Assembly (NCBI GenBank): GCA_943912835.1 | Contig: CALTVJ010000035.1 | Coordinates: 1 to 17,577, forward strand | Direction of reading: 5' to 3' | DNA length: 17,577 nt | Origin: an uncultured Porphyromonas sp. | GTDB taxonomy: Bacteria > Bacteroidota > Bacteroidia > Bacteroidales > Porphyromonadaceae | Part shown: piece after piece, positions 1-7,016 of the stretch | Layout of the letters: every line of letters begins with the position of its first letter | Position numbering within the stretch: position 1 is the first letter of the stretch | Made by a program: the position numbers and the translations under genes | Notes under the pieces: generated by a model | What the model was told of the DNA's origin: nothing | Database searches by the model: none | The model's input: only the letters and a program-made list of their open reading frames with translations

Positions 1-629
1 TAAAAGTTATTTTGCCATATTTAGGTTTGCTCCATACTCAAGCCTTGATATCACAAGAGAATCCTAAGACATTTGAATTAGGTGCTAGTTTGGGAGCAAA
101 TCATTATATAAAAAACACCTGGACTAAAAATGATTTAGGACTTGGTCTAAACGCAAGATTCACATCTAAACTAAGGCTTAGTTGGCTTGCTCAACTAAGC
201 TATTCAACACTTAGCGGGGAAACACATTGGAGAAAAGAATCTTATAGTTTTTCGCAAAATACAGTCCGACTGGATTGGGGGCTTGAGTATCACTGGCATA
301 AGTATGCTAGCAATCAAAAGTTTCGACAAGCTAAGAATTGGACACCATTTGTATCCCTTGGTTTAGGAACAAGCTTATCTTGGCAAAACAAAGTAAAAAT
401 AAGCCCTCATCTATATCTCGGATTTGGAGCTAAATATAGATTAAATAACAAGTTACATATTATTGGCACCTATACTTATTACTATACACTAACCAGCCCC
501 CCAATAGACTTAGAATCTGACTTGATCGAAAAACAACCACGAAATGTTCTACGTCATGGGACTCTATATGGTGGCTTAAGTATAGGGATAAGTTGGATAT
601 TGTGGAATAACGAATTAAATTGCCGATAG
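1..629 (+). CDS. DUF6089-like outer-membrane beta-barrel protein, 5' truncated
   Basis: The reading frame is open to the left edge, so the true start lies outside the window. A TTG at position 12 could be read as a start, but the residues around it (ILPYLGLLHTQALISQ) look like the hydrophobic core and end of a signal peptide. About 208 residues are visible. They show alternating hydrophobic/polar strands rich in Gly, Tyr and Trp (TFELGASLGANHY, LRLSWLAQLSYSTL, FVSLGLGTSLSW, LYGGLSIGISWIL), as expected for a small outer-membrane beta-barrel. The opening FELGASLGANHY and the position directly before uppS and bamA fit the DUF6089 porin-like family of Bacteroidetes. The role of that family is not established. 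The stop is 13 nt before uppS, so the two are probably co-transcribed. The family call is by pattern and context only; a generic OmpA/OprF-like barrel remains possible. Confidence 0.6.
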   Translation, partial: KVILPYLGLLHTQALISQENPKTFELGASLGANHYIKNTWTKNDLGLGLNARFTSKLRLSWLAQLSYSTLSGETHWRKESYSFSQNTVRLDWGLEYHWHKYASNQKFRQAKNWTPFVSLGLGTSLSWQNKVKISPHLYLGFGAKYRLNNKLHIIGTYTYYYTLTSPPIDLESDLIEKQPRNVLRHGTLYGGLSIGISWILWNNELNCR

Positions 630-642
630 AGGAATTATAGAA

Positions 643-1389
643 ATGAATACGCCAACACAATTACCTGAAGGGCTAAATATACCCAAGCATGTCGCCATCA
701 TCATGGATGGGAACGGACGTTGGGCTAAAGAGAAAGGCTTGGCAAGAACCGAAGGTCATATCAAAGGTCAAGACGCTTTACAAAATACTCTTAAAGCTGC
801 CGTTGAATTCGGCATCGAGTGTCTTACTGTATATGCTTTCAGTACAGAAAATTGGAATCGTCCCAAAGAAGAAGTAGATCTTCTAATGGAGTTACTAGTG
901 AAGGCTATGCACGATGAAACAGAAGAACTAGTCAAACAAGGAGTCAGAGTAAAAACTATCGGAGATCTGTCTCGTTTACCAGAGGGAGTTGTAGAAAAGC
1001 TCGAAGAAACTCAAAAGCGCACATCCGATGGAAAGAGAATAACTCTCTGTGTCGCACTCAGCTACAGTGGAAGAGATGAACTAAAAAGAGCTGTTTCAAA
1101 GATCATAGAAAACGAAACTCAAATCTCAGCAAAGGACATAAACGAAAGTCTTTTGTCTTCATACTTAGATACTAATAATTTACCTGAACTCGACCTGATG
1201 ATTCGTACAGGAAGAGAAAAACGTATCAGTAATTTCCTTTTATGGCAAGTTGCCTATGCAGAGCTTTATTTCTCTGATAGTTATTGGCCGGACTTCGGTA
1301 GAGAAAGTCTACTTGAAGCTATACTTGACTTCAACGATAGAGAGCGCAGGTATGGTAAAACAAGCGAACAAATACAACTTGAGGATTAG
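643..1389 (+). CDS. uppS: Isoprenyl transferase (undecaprenyl diphosphate synthase)
   Basis: Cis-prenyltransferase of 248 aa, the usual length for the family. It condenses isopentenyl diphosphate onto farnesyl diphosphate to make undecaprenyl diphosphate, the lipid carrier for peptidoglycan, O-antigen and other glycans, at the cytoplasmic face of the inner membrane. Visible signatures are the N-terminal HVAIIMDGNGRWAK (residues 16-29, with Asp22 as the catalytic Asp), YAFSTENWNRP (64-74, substrate-binding loop) and the C-terminal block MIRTGREKRISNFLLWQ (186-202) running into YAELYF, which carries the diphosphate-binding arginines and the Glu expected to bind Mg. The ATG at 643 places the catalytic Asp at the usual distance from the N terminus. 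It sits 13 nt after the DUF6089-like gene and 73 nt before bamA. Confidence 0.95.
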   Translation: MNTPTQLPEGLNIPKHVAIIMDGNGRWAKEKGLARTEGHIKGQDALQNTLKAAVEFGIECLTVYAFSTENWNRPKEEVDLLMELLVKAMHDETEELVKQGVRVKTIGDLSRLPEGVVEKLEETQKRTSDGKRITLCVALSYSGRDELKRAVSKIIENETQISAKDINESLLSSYLDTNNLPELDLMIRTGREKRISNFLLWQVAYAELYFSDSYWPDFGRESLLEAILDFNDRERRYGKTSEQIQLED

Positions 1390-1462
1390 CCCAATTTAGA
1401 AATCACAATATAACAGCTATTAAAGTCGTTATAATCATTAGATAAATAGTAGATCATATATA

Positions 1463-4171
1463 ATGTTGCCCAAACAAAAATCATTCGGTCTTGCTCTGTC
1501 TCTTGTCGTTTTTGCTAGTCCTTTATTTGGACAGCAAAATAACACATTAGATACCCTTAAAATCACAGGCGAACGAGTAGATCGCCCCGAAGTAGATTAC
1601 CTACATCCTACAAATAAAATTATTGCTGACATTAAAATAACGGGGGCTCCGAGTTACGATGAGTTTGTCTTAAAAAGTCTATCTTCTCTGTCTGTCGGAG
1701 ACGAAGTGCAGATTCCAGGTGTTGCCCTTACTAGTGCAGTCAACCGCTATATGCAGTATGGATATTTTTCTAATGCACGTGTAGTTGTTACCAAATACGT
1801 TGGAAATTATGTATGGCTCGAGATACAACTAACAGAAAACCCTCGAGTGGGGACAGTTACCTATACCGGTATCGGAAAGGGAGATCGAGATGAGCTCGAA
1901 AAACGAATTGGGTTAAGACGCGGCACACAAATATCTCCGAACGTTTTTGAGCGTACACGTCAGCTAATTAAGAAATACTACGACGAAAAAGGGTATCGTC
2001 AAATGACGATGAATATAACCCAAGAGGCCGACACTAAAGAAAAAAACTTTACAAACATCACTATAGATATAGATCGAAGTGGAAAAACCAAAATAGGGGA
2101 AATTCACTTCGAGGGCAACTCTATACTTAGTGACAACCAACTTCGTCGTGCAATGAAAAAAACCAATGAAACGTTCTCCTTCAAGCGATGGAAATCTAGT
2201 TTCTTGGAGATATTTAGTAGTAAAAAACTTGTCGACGAAGAGTATCGCAAAGACTTAGAAAATATCATCAAAAGATACCAAAGAGCAGGATATCGCGATG
2301 CCGAAATCGTAGCGGACAGCATTGTCGCCAGAAAAGATGGCACGCGCAAATCTGACGTATATATACGCATTAATGAGGGACAAAAATACTACATTAAAGA
2401 TCTACGTTTTGTTGGTAACACCAAATACAATAGTGAAGCCCTCAAACATATTTTGGGAATGAAGGCTGGAGATGTCTACGACCAATCTCGTTTAAATGAG
2501 CGCCTACAAACAGACGAGGATGCTGTTATGAACCTTTATTATAATAACGGCTACTTATTTGCGAACATCGATCCTGTAGAGACCCAAGTAGAAGGAGACT
2601 CAGTATCTCTAGACGTCCGTATCACTGAAGGACCTCAAGCAACAATAAATAAGGTTGTCATTCGAGGTAATGACATAGTTTACGAAGATGTTATTCGTCG
2701 AGAGCTATATACCAAACCAGGTCAGCTCTTTAGTCGTGAAGATATCATGAATTCGTTTCGTCTACTCAATCAACTTGGGCACTTTGATGCAGAGAAATCT
2801 ATTCCCAACCCAATTCCAGATCCTCAAAATGGGACTGTGGATATTGAATATGACCTTGTCCCTAAAAGCAATGACCAGTTAACACTATCAATTGGTTGGA
2901 GCCAAACGGGTCTCATTGGGACACTCGGATTTACCTTTACAAACTTCTCGATACAGAACTTATTCCGTCCGAGTATGTACAAAGGAATCATCCCACAAGG
3001 AGACAACCAAAAACTATCAATACAGGCACAAACAAATGCTCGCTATTATCATCAGTTAAGTCTGAGTTTTAGCGATCCTTGGTTTGGAAAAAAACGTCCT
3101 AACCTATTGAACATTAGTGCTCATTACTCTCGTTCGACCGCTATCGACTCACGCTACTATAGCGAACAAGCTAGCAGATACTATCAAGGCCTCTACAATG
3201 GTGGCTATGGATACGGTGGAGCTTATGGCTATGGAAACTATGGCTATAATGGAGCTTCAAGTAGCTCTTTATACGAAAACTCTTATGATAGTGATAAAAG
3301 TCTAACGATGCTCGGCTTTAGTATCGGGAATGGACGTCGTCTAAGCTGGCCCGACAATTGGTTCCAAGTCTATGCGTCTCTTAACTACAATCATTATAAC
3401 CTAAACAATTGGGTATATAATACCTTTGAGAATTTCCACGATGGTACAGCCAACGATGTCAACCTAGAGCTTCGTATAGAACGAAATTCTACAGACAATC
3501 CTACCTATACACGTAGAGGGTCAGAGTTCAGTTTTTCGGTATCGTTAACTCCACCATACTCTCTATGGGATGGTAAGGATTACTCTAGCCCCAATCTCCC
3601 GGAAGCAGACCGCTATAAATGGCTAGAATACCACAAATGGCGTTTCTCTGGGAAAACATTTATTCCTCTACTAAACCCAACCACAGTCAAGCGTACACCT
3701 GTACTTATGGCGCGTATGGAAGGAGGAATTATCAGTAGCTACAACAAACATAAGCGTTCCCCCTTCGGTACCTTCTATATGGGAGGTGATATGATGAGCT
3801 CAAATATGTCAACTTATACCAACGAAACAGTGAGTCTTAGAGGGTATGCAAATGGTAGTATTGCTGGATCTCAATATGATTATGCATATTCGTACTTCAA
3901 GACAGCGCTTGAGCTGCGATATCCGCTCATATTTGAGCAATCAACGACAATCTGGGTACTCGGCTTCTTGGAGGCTGGTAATGCTTGGCGCAACATAAAC
4001 CAATATAACCCATTTGACCTCAAGCGCTCAGCTGGATTAGGTGTTCGTATTATGCTTCCTATGGTCGGACTACTGGGGATTGACTGGGCTTATGGTTTTG
4101 ACCGCCCCAATCCTTATACAACAGCACGCGGTGGTAGCAACATACATTTTGTCCTCGGTAAAGACATTTAA
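1463..4171 (+). CDS. bamA: Outer membrane protein assembly factor BamA (Omp85)
   Basis: Central insertase of the BAM complex, folding beta-barrel proteins into the outer membrane; 902 aa. Residues 1-23 are a signal peptide (cleavage near LFG-QQ). Five POTRA-like repeats follow at roughly 52-127, 128-206, 209-306, 308-388 and 393-467; each opens with a strand such as IADIKITG, IGEIHFEGNS or INKVVIRGND and ends in a strand such as IEYDLV. The beta-barrel covers about 470-902. SFSDPWFG (535-542) matches the conserved periplasmic turn, and VSLRGY near residue 792 matches the (V/I)RG(F/Y) motif of the lid loop L6. It is longer than E. coli BamA (810 aa), partly from a Tyr/Gly-rich insertion at 573-605. 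The last residues, HFVLGKDI, lack the usual terminal aromatic. The 73-nt gap after uppS has no recognisable -7 box. Two Skp chaperone genes follow. Confidence 0.95.
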   Translation: MLPKQKSFGLALSLVVFASPLFGQQNNTLDTLKITGERVDRPEVDYLHPTNKIIADIKITGAPSYDEFVLKSLSSLSVGDEVQIPGVALTSAVNRYMQYGYFSNARVVVTKYVGNYVWLEIQLTENPRVGTVTYTGIGKGDRDELEKRIGLRRGTQISPNVFERTRQLIKKYYDEKGYRQMTMNITQEADTKEKNFTNITIDIDRSGKTKIGEIHFEGNSILSDNQLRRAMKKTNETFSFKRWKSSFLEIFSSKKLVDEEYRKDLENIIKRYQRAGYRDAEIVADSIVARKDGTRKSDVYIRINEGQKYYIKDLRFVGNTKYNSEALKHILGMKAGDVYDQSRLNERLQTDEDAVMNLYYNNGYLFANIDPVETQVEGDSVSLDVRITEGPQATINKVVIRGNDIVYEDVIRRELYTKPGQLFSREDIMNSFRLLNQLGHFDAEKSIPNPIPDPQNGTVDIEYDLVPKSNDQLTLSIGWSQTGLIGTLGFTFTNFSIQNLFRPSMYKGIIPQGDNQKLSIQAQTNARYYHQLSLSFSDPWFGKKRPNLLNISAHYSRSTAIDSRYYSEQASRYYQGLYNGGYGYGGAYGYGNYGYNGASSSSLYENSYDSDKSLTMLGFSIGNGRRLSWPDNWFQVYASLNYNHYNLNNWVYNTFENFHDGTANDVNLELRIERNSTDNPTYTRRGSEFSFSVSLTPPYSLWDGKDYSSPNLPEADRYKWLEYHKWRFSGKTFIPLLNPTTVKRTPVLMARMEGGIISSYNKHKRSPFGTFYMGGDMMSSNMSTYTNETVSLRGYANGSIAGSQYDYAYSYFKTALELRYPLIFEQSTTIWVLGFLEAGNAWRNINQYNPFDLKRSAGLGVRIMLPMVGLLGIDWAYGFDRPNPYTTARGGSNIHFVLGKDI
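3179..3277 (+). repeat. Tyr/Gly-rich low-complexity insert within bamA
   Basis: BamA residues 573-605 contain tandem imperfect GY/YG units (GGYGYGGAYGYGNYGYNG) followed by ASSSS. The DNA shows repeated TATGGC/GGTGG-like words. By comparison with E. coli BamA, the segment lies after the SFSDPWF turn and the next strand, which would put it in an extracellular loop (about L2, between strands 4 and 5). Confidence 0.75.
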
Positions 4172-4181
4172 CCTAAACATT

Positions 4182-4697
4182 ATGATGATCAGATTATACA
4201 GCCTTACAATACTGCTCTTGTTATGGAGTAGTACTTTGATGGGACAGAAAACAGCTTTGGTGGATACAGAGTATTTAATGAGTAAAATACCTGCTTATAC
4301 AACAATGAATCACCAAATAGAAGAACTGAGTAAACGTTGGCAAAACGAGGTTAGCAAACTTGAAAATGAAGCAAACGCTTTGTACAAAAAGTTTCAAACA
4401 GAGGTTGCTAGTTTGACTCCCCAGCAAAAGAAACAGCAAGAAGAGGAGATTATTAACAAAGAGCGTATGGCATACGAGCTAAAACGCAAATATTTTGGCC
4501 CTGAAGGAGAGCTTGTCAAAAAAAGAGAAAGTTTGATGAAACCAATACAAACTGAAATATGGAAAACACTCAAAGACATAGCTAACGTACAAGGGTTACA
4601 CCTAATAATAGATAAGGCTTCAGGTAAAATAGTGTACGCAGACCCCAAAATAGATTTGAGTACATTAGTACTTGATAAGATGGGATATAGAAATTAG
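4182..4697 (+). CDS. Skp/OmpH-family periplasmic chaperone (first copy)
   Basis: Member of the Skp (OmpH/HlpA) family, which holds unfolded outer-membrane proteins in the periplasm for BamA. It has 171 aa from the ATG at 4182; a second in-frame ATG follows at once at 4185. The frame stays open further upstream into bamA, but only this start gives a clean signal peptide (MMIRLYSLTILLLLWSSTLMG, cleaved before QKT) and a sensible position 10 nt after the bamA stop. The mature protein opens with the family strand TALVDTEYLMSKIPAY. A charged, Gln/Glu/Lys-rich helical region follows at about 43-115 (the coiled-coil tentacles, including LTPQQKKQQEEEI), then a return segment VQGLHLIIDKASGKIVYADP. These fit the Skp architecture. 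The C terminus DPKIDLSTLVLDKMG is typical of Bacteroidetes members. Confidence 0.87.
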   Translation: MMIRLYSLTILLLLWSSTLMGQKTALVDTEYLMSKIPAYTTMNHQIEELSKRWQNEVSKLENEANALYKKFQTEVASLTPQQKKQQEEEIINKERMAYELKRKYFGPEGELVKKRESLMKPIQTEIWKTLKDIANVQGLHLIIDKASGKIVYADPKIDLSTLVLDKMGYRN

Positions 4698-4700
4698 TTT

Positions 4701-4708
4701 TATCTTTG
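4701..4708 (+). promoter_or_regulatory. Bacteroidetes -7 box (TATCTTTG) upstream of second skp gene
   Basis: TATCTTTG matches the Bacteroidetes housekeeping -7 consensus TAnnTTTG and lies just after the first skp stop. It implies a 5' UTR of about 45-50 nt, very AT-rich, before the ATG at 4761. No clear -33 TTTG is seen at the expected 19-21 nt upstream, so the call rests on the -7 box and its position. Confidence 0.5.
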
Positions 4709-4760
4709 TGCCAATAGAGTACAATATTGAATATAATTAAGTAAATAAAAAATACTAATA

Positions 4761-5279
4761 ATGAGAAAGTTTTTTATGGCTCTGTGCCTTGCATTCCCAC
4801 TTATGCTCGTTGCACAACAGAAAATCGCAGTAGTCAATACACAAGACATCATGGCATCACTGCCTGATGTAAAAGCAGCTGAAACAAAACTTCAAGACTT
4901 AGCGAAGAAGTTTGATGCAGATATCAAGACTATGCAAACAGAGTTACAAAGCAAAGCTGAAGCCTTCCAAAAAGAGCGTGAGACTCTTCCTGAAGCATTG
5001 CAGAAACGCAAAGCTCAGGAGCTAGAAGATATCAATACTCGCATACAGCAGTCTTATCAAGCTATGCAGGAAGAGCTCGCGAAAGAACAACAAAAAGCTC
5101 TTGCTCCAATACAAACAAAAGTGAAGAATGCGATTCAAAAAGTGGGTGACACCAATGGTATCAGCTATGTATTGGAAGAAGGTACAATACTTTTTATCGG
5201 TAAAGATGCAATAGACCTCACTGGTAAGGTGAAAGAAGCTCTCGGGATTAAAACATCAACTGCAACTATCAAAAAATAG
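4761..5279 (+). CDS. Skp/OmpH-family periplasmic chaperone (second copy)
   Basis: Second tandem Skp-family protein, 172 aa. A signal peptide of about 18 residues (MRKFFMALCLAFPLMLVA, cleaved before QQK) precedes the characteristic strand KIAVVNTQDIMASLPDVKAA. Residues about 40-125 are a long Gln/Glu/Lys/Ala-rich amphipathic helix region, as in the Skp tentacles. The return strand ISYVLEEGTILFIG and the ending IDLTGKVKEALGI follow. It resembles its neighbour in layout but differs in most residues, so it is an old paralogue, not a recent duplicate. The 63-nt gap from the first copy contains a -7 box, so it may be expressed partly on its own. A strong hairpin follows 12 nt after the stop. Both copies probably serve BamA by carrying outer-membrane clients; division of labour is not visible from sequence. 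Confidence 0.88.
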   Translation: MRKFFMALCLAFPLMLVAQQKIAVVNTQDIMASLPDVKAAETKLQDLAKKFDADIKTMQTELQSKAEAFQKERETLPEALQKRKAQELEDINTRIQQSYQAMQEELAKEQQKALAPIQTKVKNAIQKVGDTNGISYVLEEGTILFIGKDAIDLTGKVKEALGIKTSTATIKK

Positions 5280-5291
5280 AATCTTGTATCT

Positions 5292-5343
5292 ATAAAAGTG
5301 TGTGTGGCTACTACAAATTTTTAGTAGCCACACACACTTTTAT
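5292..5343. terminator. Perfect 22-bp hairpin terminator after the second skp gene
   Basis: The arms at 5292-5313 and 5322-5343 are perfectly complementary over 22 bp around an 8-nt loop (CAAATTTT). The GC-rich core GTGTGTGTGGCTACT is flanked by A-runs on the left and T-runs on the right (ACTTTTATTTG). It lies between convergent genes, so it could act in both directions; the main job is to end the skp transcript. Confidence 0.88.
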
Positions 5344-5390
5344 TTGATCTTGGGTAAGTACACATCTCTTAAGGGTTAACCCCCTGACAG

Positions 5391-5436
5391 AAAAATATCC
5401 CATCGTCAAGGGACTGATCGTACCCTCTCGATGGGA
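5391..5436 (-). terminator. Rho-independent terminator after the GH3 gene
   Basis: Read on the minus strand, TCCCATCG (5436-5429) pairs with CGATGGGA (5405-5398), with an inner AGGG/CCCT stem of 4 bp, a small internal loop and a 10-nt loop. ATATTTTT follows at once (5398-5391). It lies about 48 nt past the GH3 stop codon and probably ends the ftsE-to-GH3 transcript. Confidence 0.7.
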
Positions 5437-5483
5437 CTATTCATTTCTATAGATAGTGTCCGAATATTTCTCTCTTAACTTAA

Positions 5484-7007
5484 TTAGATCATAGCAAGTA
5501 ATTCATCTAAGACCTTACGACTATTCGACAATCTTGGGACTTTATGTTGTCCTCCCAATTTACCTGATTGATCCAACCAACGATGGAATAAGCCCAAAGG
5601 TGCGACTGTCAAATGTAATCTTCTAAGGGTCATGTCTTGATAGCGTTTAGCCTCATAATCACTATTCAGTGATTGAAGTTCTAAATCTAAAACATTCGCA
5701 AACTCTTCTAGATCGTGTGGTTTTTCCTCAAATTCTATCAGCCAATCATGCCTTCCTTTAGCTTCTTCATGGAAAAACTTAGGAGCAACAGTATATTCAC
5801 GAACAGTAGCCCCCATTTTCATACAGGCATATGCTAATGCCTTATCCGCATTTGCCACCATCAGCTCTTCTCCAAAAGCATTAATAAAGTGCTTTGTTCT
5901 ACCTGTAATTATCAAACGATAGGGGTTAATACTCGTAAACTCCACAGTATCACCTATCAGATAGCGATGTAAACCACCAAGAGTCGTAATGAGCATGGCG
6001 TAAGTTTTACCTACCTCTACTTCCCAAAGGGGTATGGCTTTTGTAGCATCTGCAAGCATATCCTCAGATTGCCCTACAGCCTCCATTGGTAAAAACTCAT
6101 AAAATATCCCATAGTCTAGCATCAACAACATCCCTCGCTCGTGAGGGTTGTCTTGTATTGCGAAGAAACCTTCACTAGCGTTATAAGTTTCTTCGTAGCG
6201 CATATTTTCGCTAGGAATAATTTCTTTATATGCTTCTCGGTAAGGCTCAAAACTAACACCTCCATGGAAGAACACCTCCAGATCAGGCCACAATTCAGAA
6301 ACATTAGCAGCCCCTGTATAAGCAAGCACTTCTTTAAGTAAGACCATCATCCAGCTCGGAACCCCCGAAAGAGAACCAACACGTACCCGAGCAACCTCTT
6401 GGACAATAGCCTGCATTTTAGCACCCCATTCATCCATCAAAAGTGTACGAGTACTCGGAACACGTATACTTTCTCCCAAACGAGGCATATGCTGTACCAA
6501 AATTGAGCTTAAATCTCCAGCTCGGCTACTTCCCTCAATAACGGGAGCATGACTTCCTCCCAAAACGAGTCCCTTTTTATTAAAAAATTGACTATCCTGA
6601 TAATTACGCAAATACAACCACAAAGCATCACCTCCGCCTCGATAATGGCAATCATTGAGATGAATATACGGAACAGGGATATACTTGCTCTTATCATTAG
6701 TTGTACCACTACTTTTGGCAAACCATTTAACCTTACCAGGTACAAGGATATCAGAAGCCCCATACACCATACGCTCCACATCAGCCTTAATGGACTCATA
6801 GTCTGTGATTGGAGTCTGCTCAGCAAACTGAAGATACCCTAAGCTCTTTTCTAAACGATATCTTTGACCATATTCGGTATGCTGTGTACGCCCGAGGATT
6901 CGTTTAAGTTGACGAAGCTGAAGTTCTTGAGCTCTATCTTGATACCTCTCTATGTCCTTGAGACGGAGCTTAGCCCACTGATAAACCAATTTTGTTTTTA
7001 TATCCAT
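5484..7007 (-). CDS. GH3 auxin-responsive promoter family protein (putative acyl-acid amido synthetase)
   Basis: Bacterial member of the GH3 family (507 aa), within the ANL superfamily of adenylate-forming enzymes. Plant GH3 enzymes activate acyl acids with ATP and transfer them to amino acids; the substrates of the Bacteroidetes proteins are unknown. Motifs seen are the ATP/AMP loop KSSGTTNDKSKYIPV (98-112), YNASEGFFAIQ (274-284, the YGxSE-like motif), GGLHRYLIGDTVEF (343-356, the YRxGD-like motif) and GRTKHFINAFGEEL (368-381, the hinge before the C-terminal lid domain). All core motifs are present, so the protein is probably an active adenylating enzyme. There is no signal peptide, so it should be cytoplasmic. 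The ATG lies 9 nt after the gltD-like stop, a clear operon arrangement. The position at the end of an amino-acid/redox operon fits an amino-acid-conjugating role, but that is inference. Confidence 0.88.
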   Translation of the reverse strand: MDIKTKLVYQWAKLRLKDIERYQDRAQELQLRQLKRILGRTQHTEYGQRYRLEKSLGYLQFAEQTPITDYESIKADVERMVYGASDILVPGKVKWFAKSSGTTNDKSKYIPVPYIHLNDCHYRGGGDALWLYLRNYQDSQFFNKKGLVLGGSHAPVIEGSSRAGDLSSILVQHMPRLGESIRVPSTRTLLMDEWGAKMQAIVQEVARVRVGSLSGVPSWMMVLLKEVLAYTGAANVSELWPDLEVFFHGGVSFEPYREAYKEIIPSENMRYEETYNASEGFFAIQDNPHERGMLLMLDYGIFYEFLPMEAVGQSEDMLADATKAIPLWEVEVGKTYAMLITTLGGLHRYLIGDTVEFTSINPYRLIITGRTKHFINAFGEELMVANADKALAYACMKMGATVREYTVAPKFFHEEAKGRHDWLIEFEEKPHDLEEFANVLDLELQSLNSDYEAKRYQDMTLRRLHLTVAPLGLFHRWLDQSGKLGGQHKVPRLSNSRKVLDELLAMI

Positions 7008-7016
7008 GACATTTTA

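Noticed and set aside
12..14. TTG as a start codon for the first gene.
   Set aside because: The frame is open to the window edge and the residues there look like the middle of a signal peptide, so the gene is truncated, not started here.
1390..1462. Possible promoter in the uppS-bamA gap.
   Set aside because: No TAnnTTTG box was found; the AT-rich stretch alone is not evidence.
4041..4181. The reading frame of the first skp gene is open upstream into bamA, allowing a 218-aa product.
   Set aside because: The extension overlaps conserved BamA C-terminal coding sequence and would bury the signal peptide; the ATG at 4182 gives a normal secreted Skp.
5373..5382. Palindrome GGGTTAACCC between the two terminators.
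   Set aside because: It is short and in a non-coding gap between convergent genes; no partner sites are seen.
6509..6842. Open frames of about 100 codons on both strands inside the GH3 gene.
   Set aside because: They overlap conserved GH3 coding sequence, have no recognisable domain, and their composition is that of out-of-frame reading.
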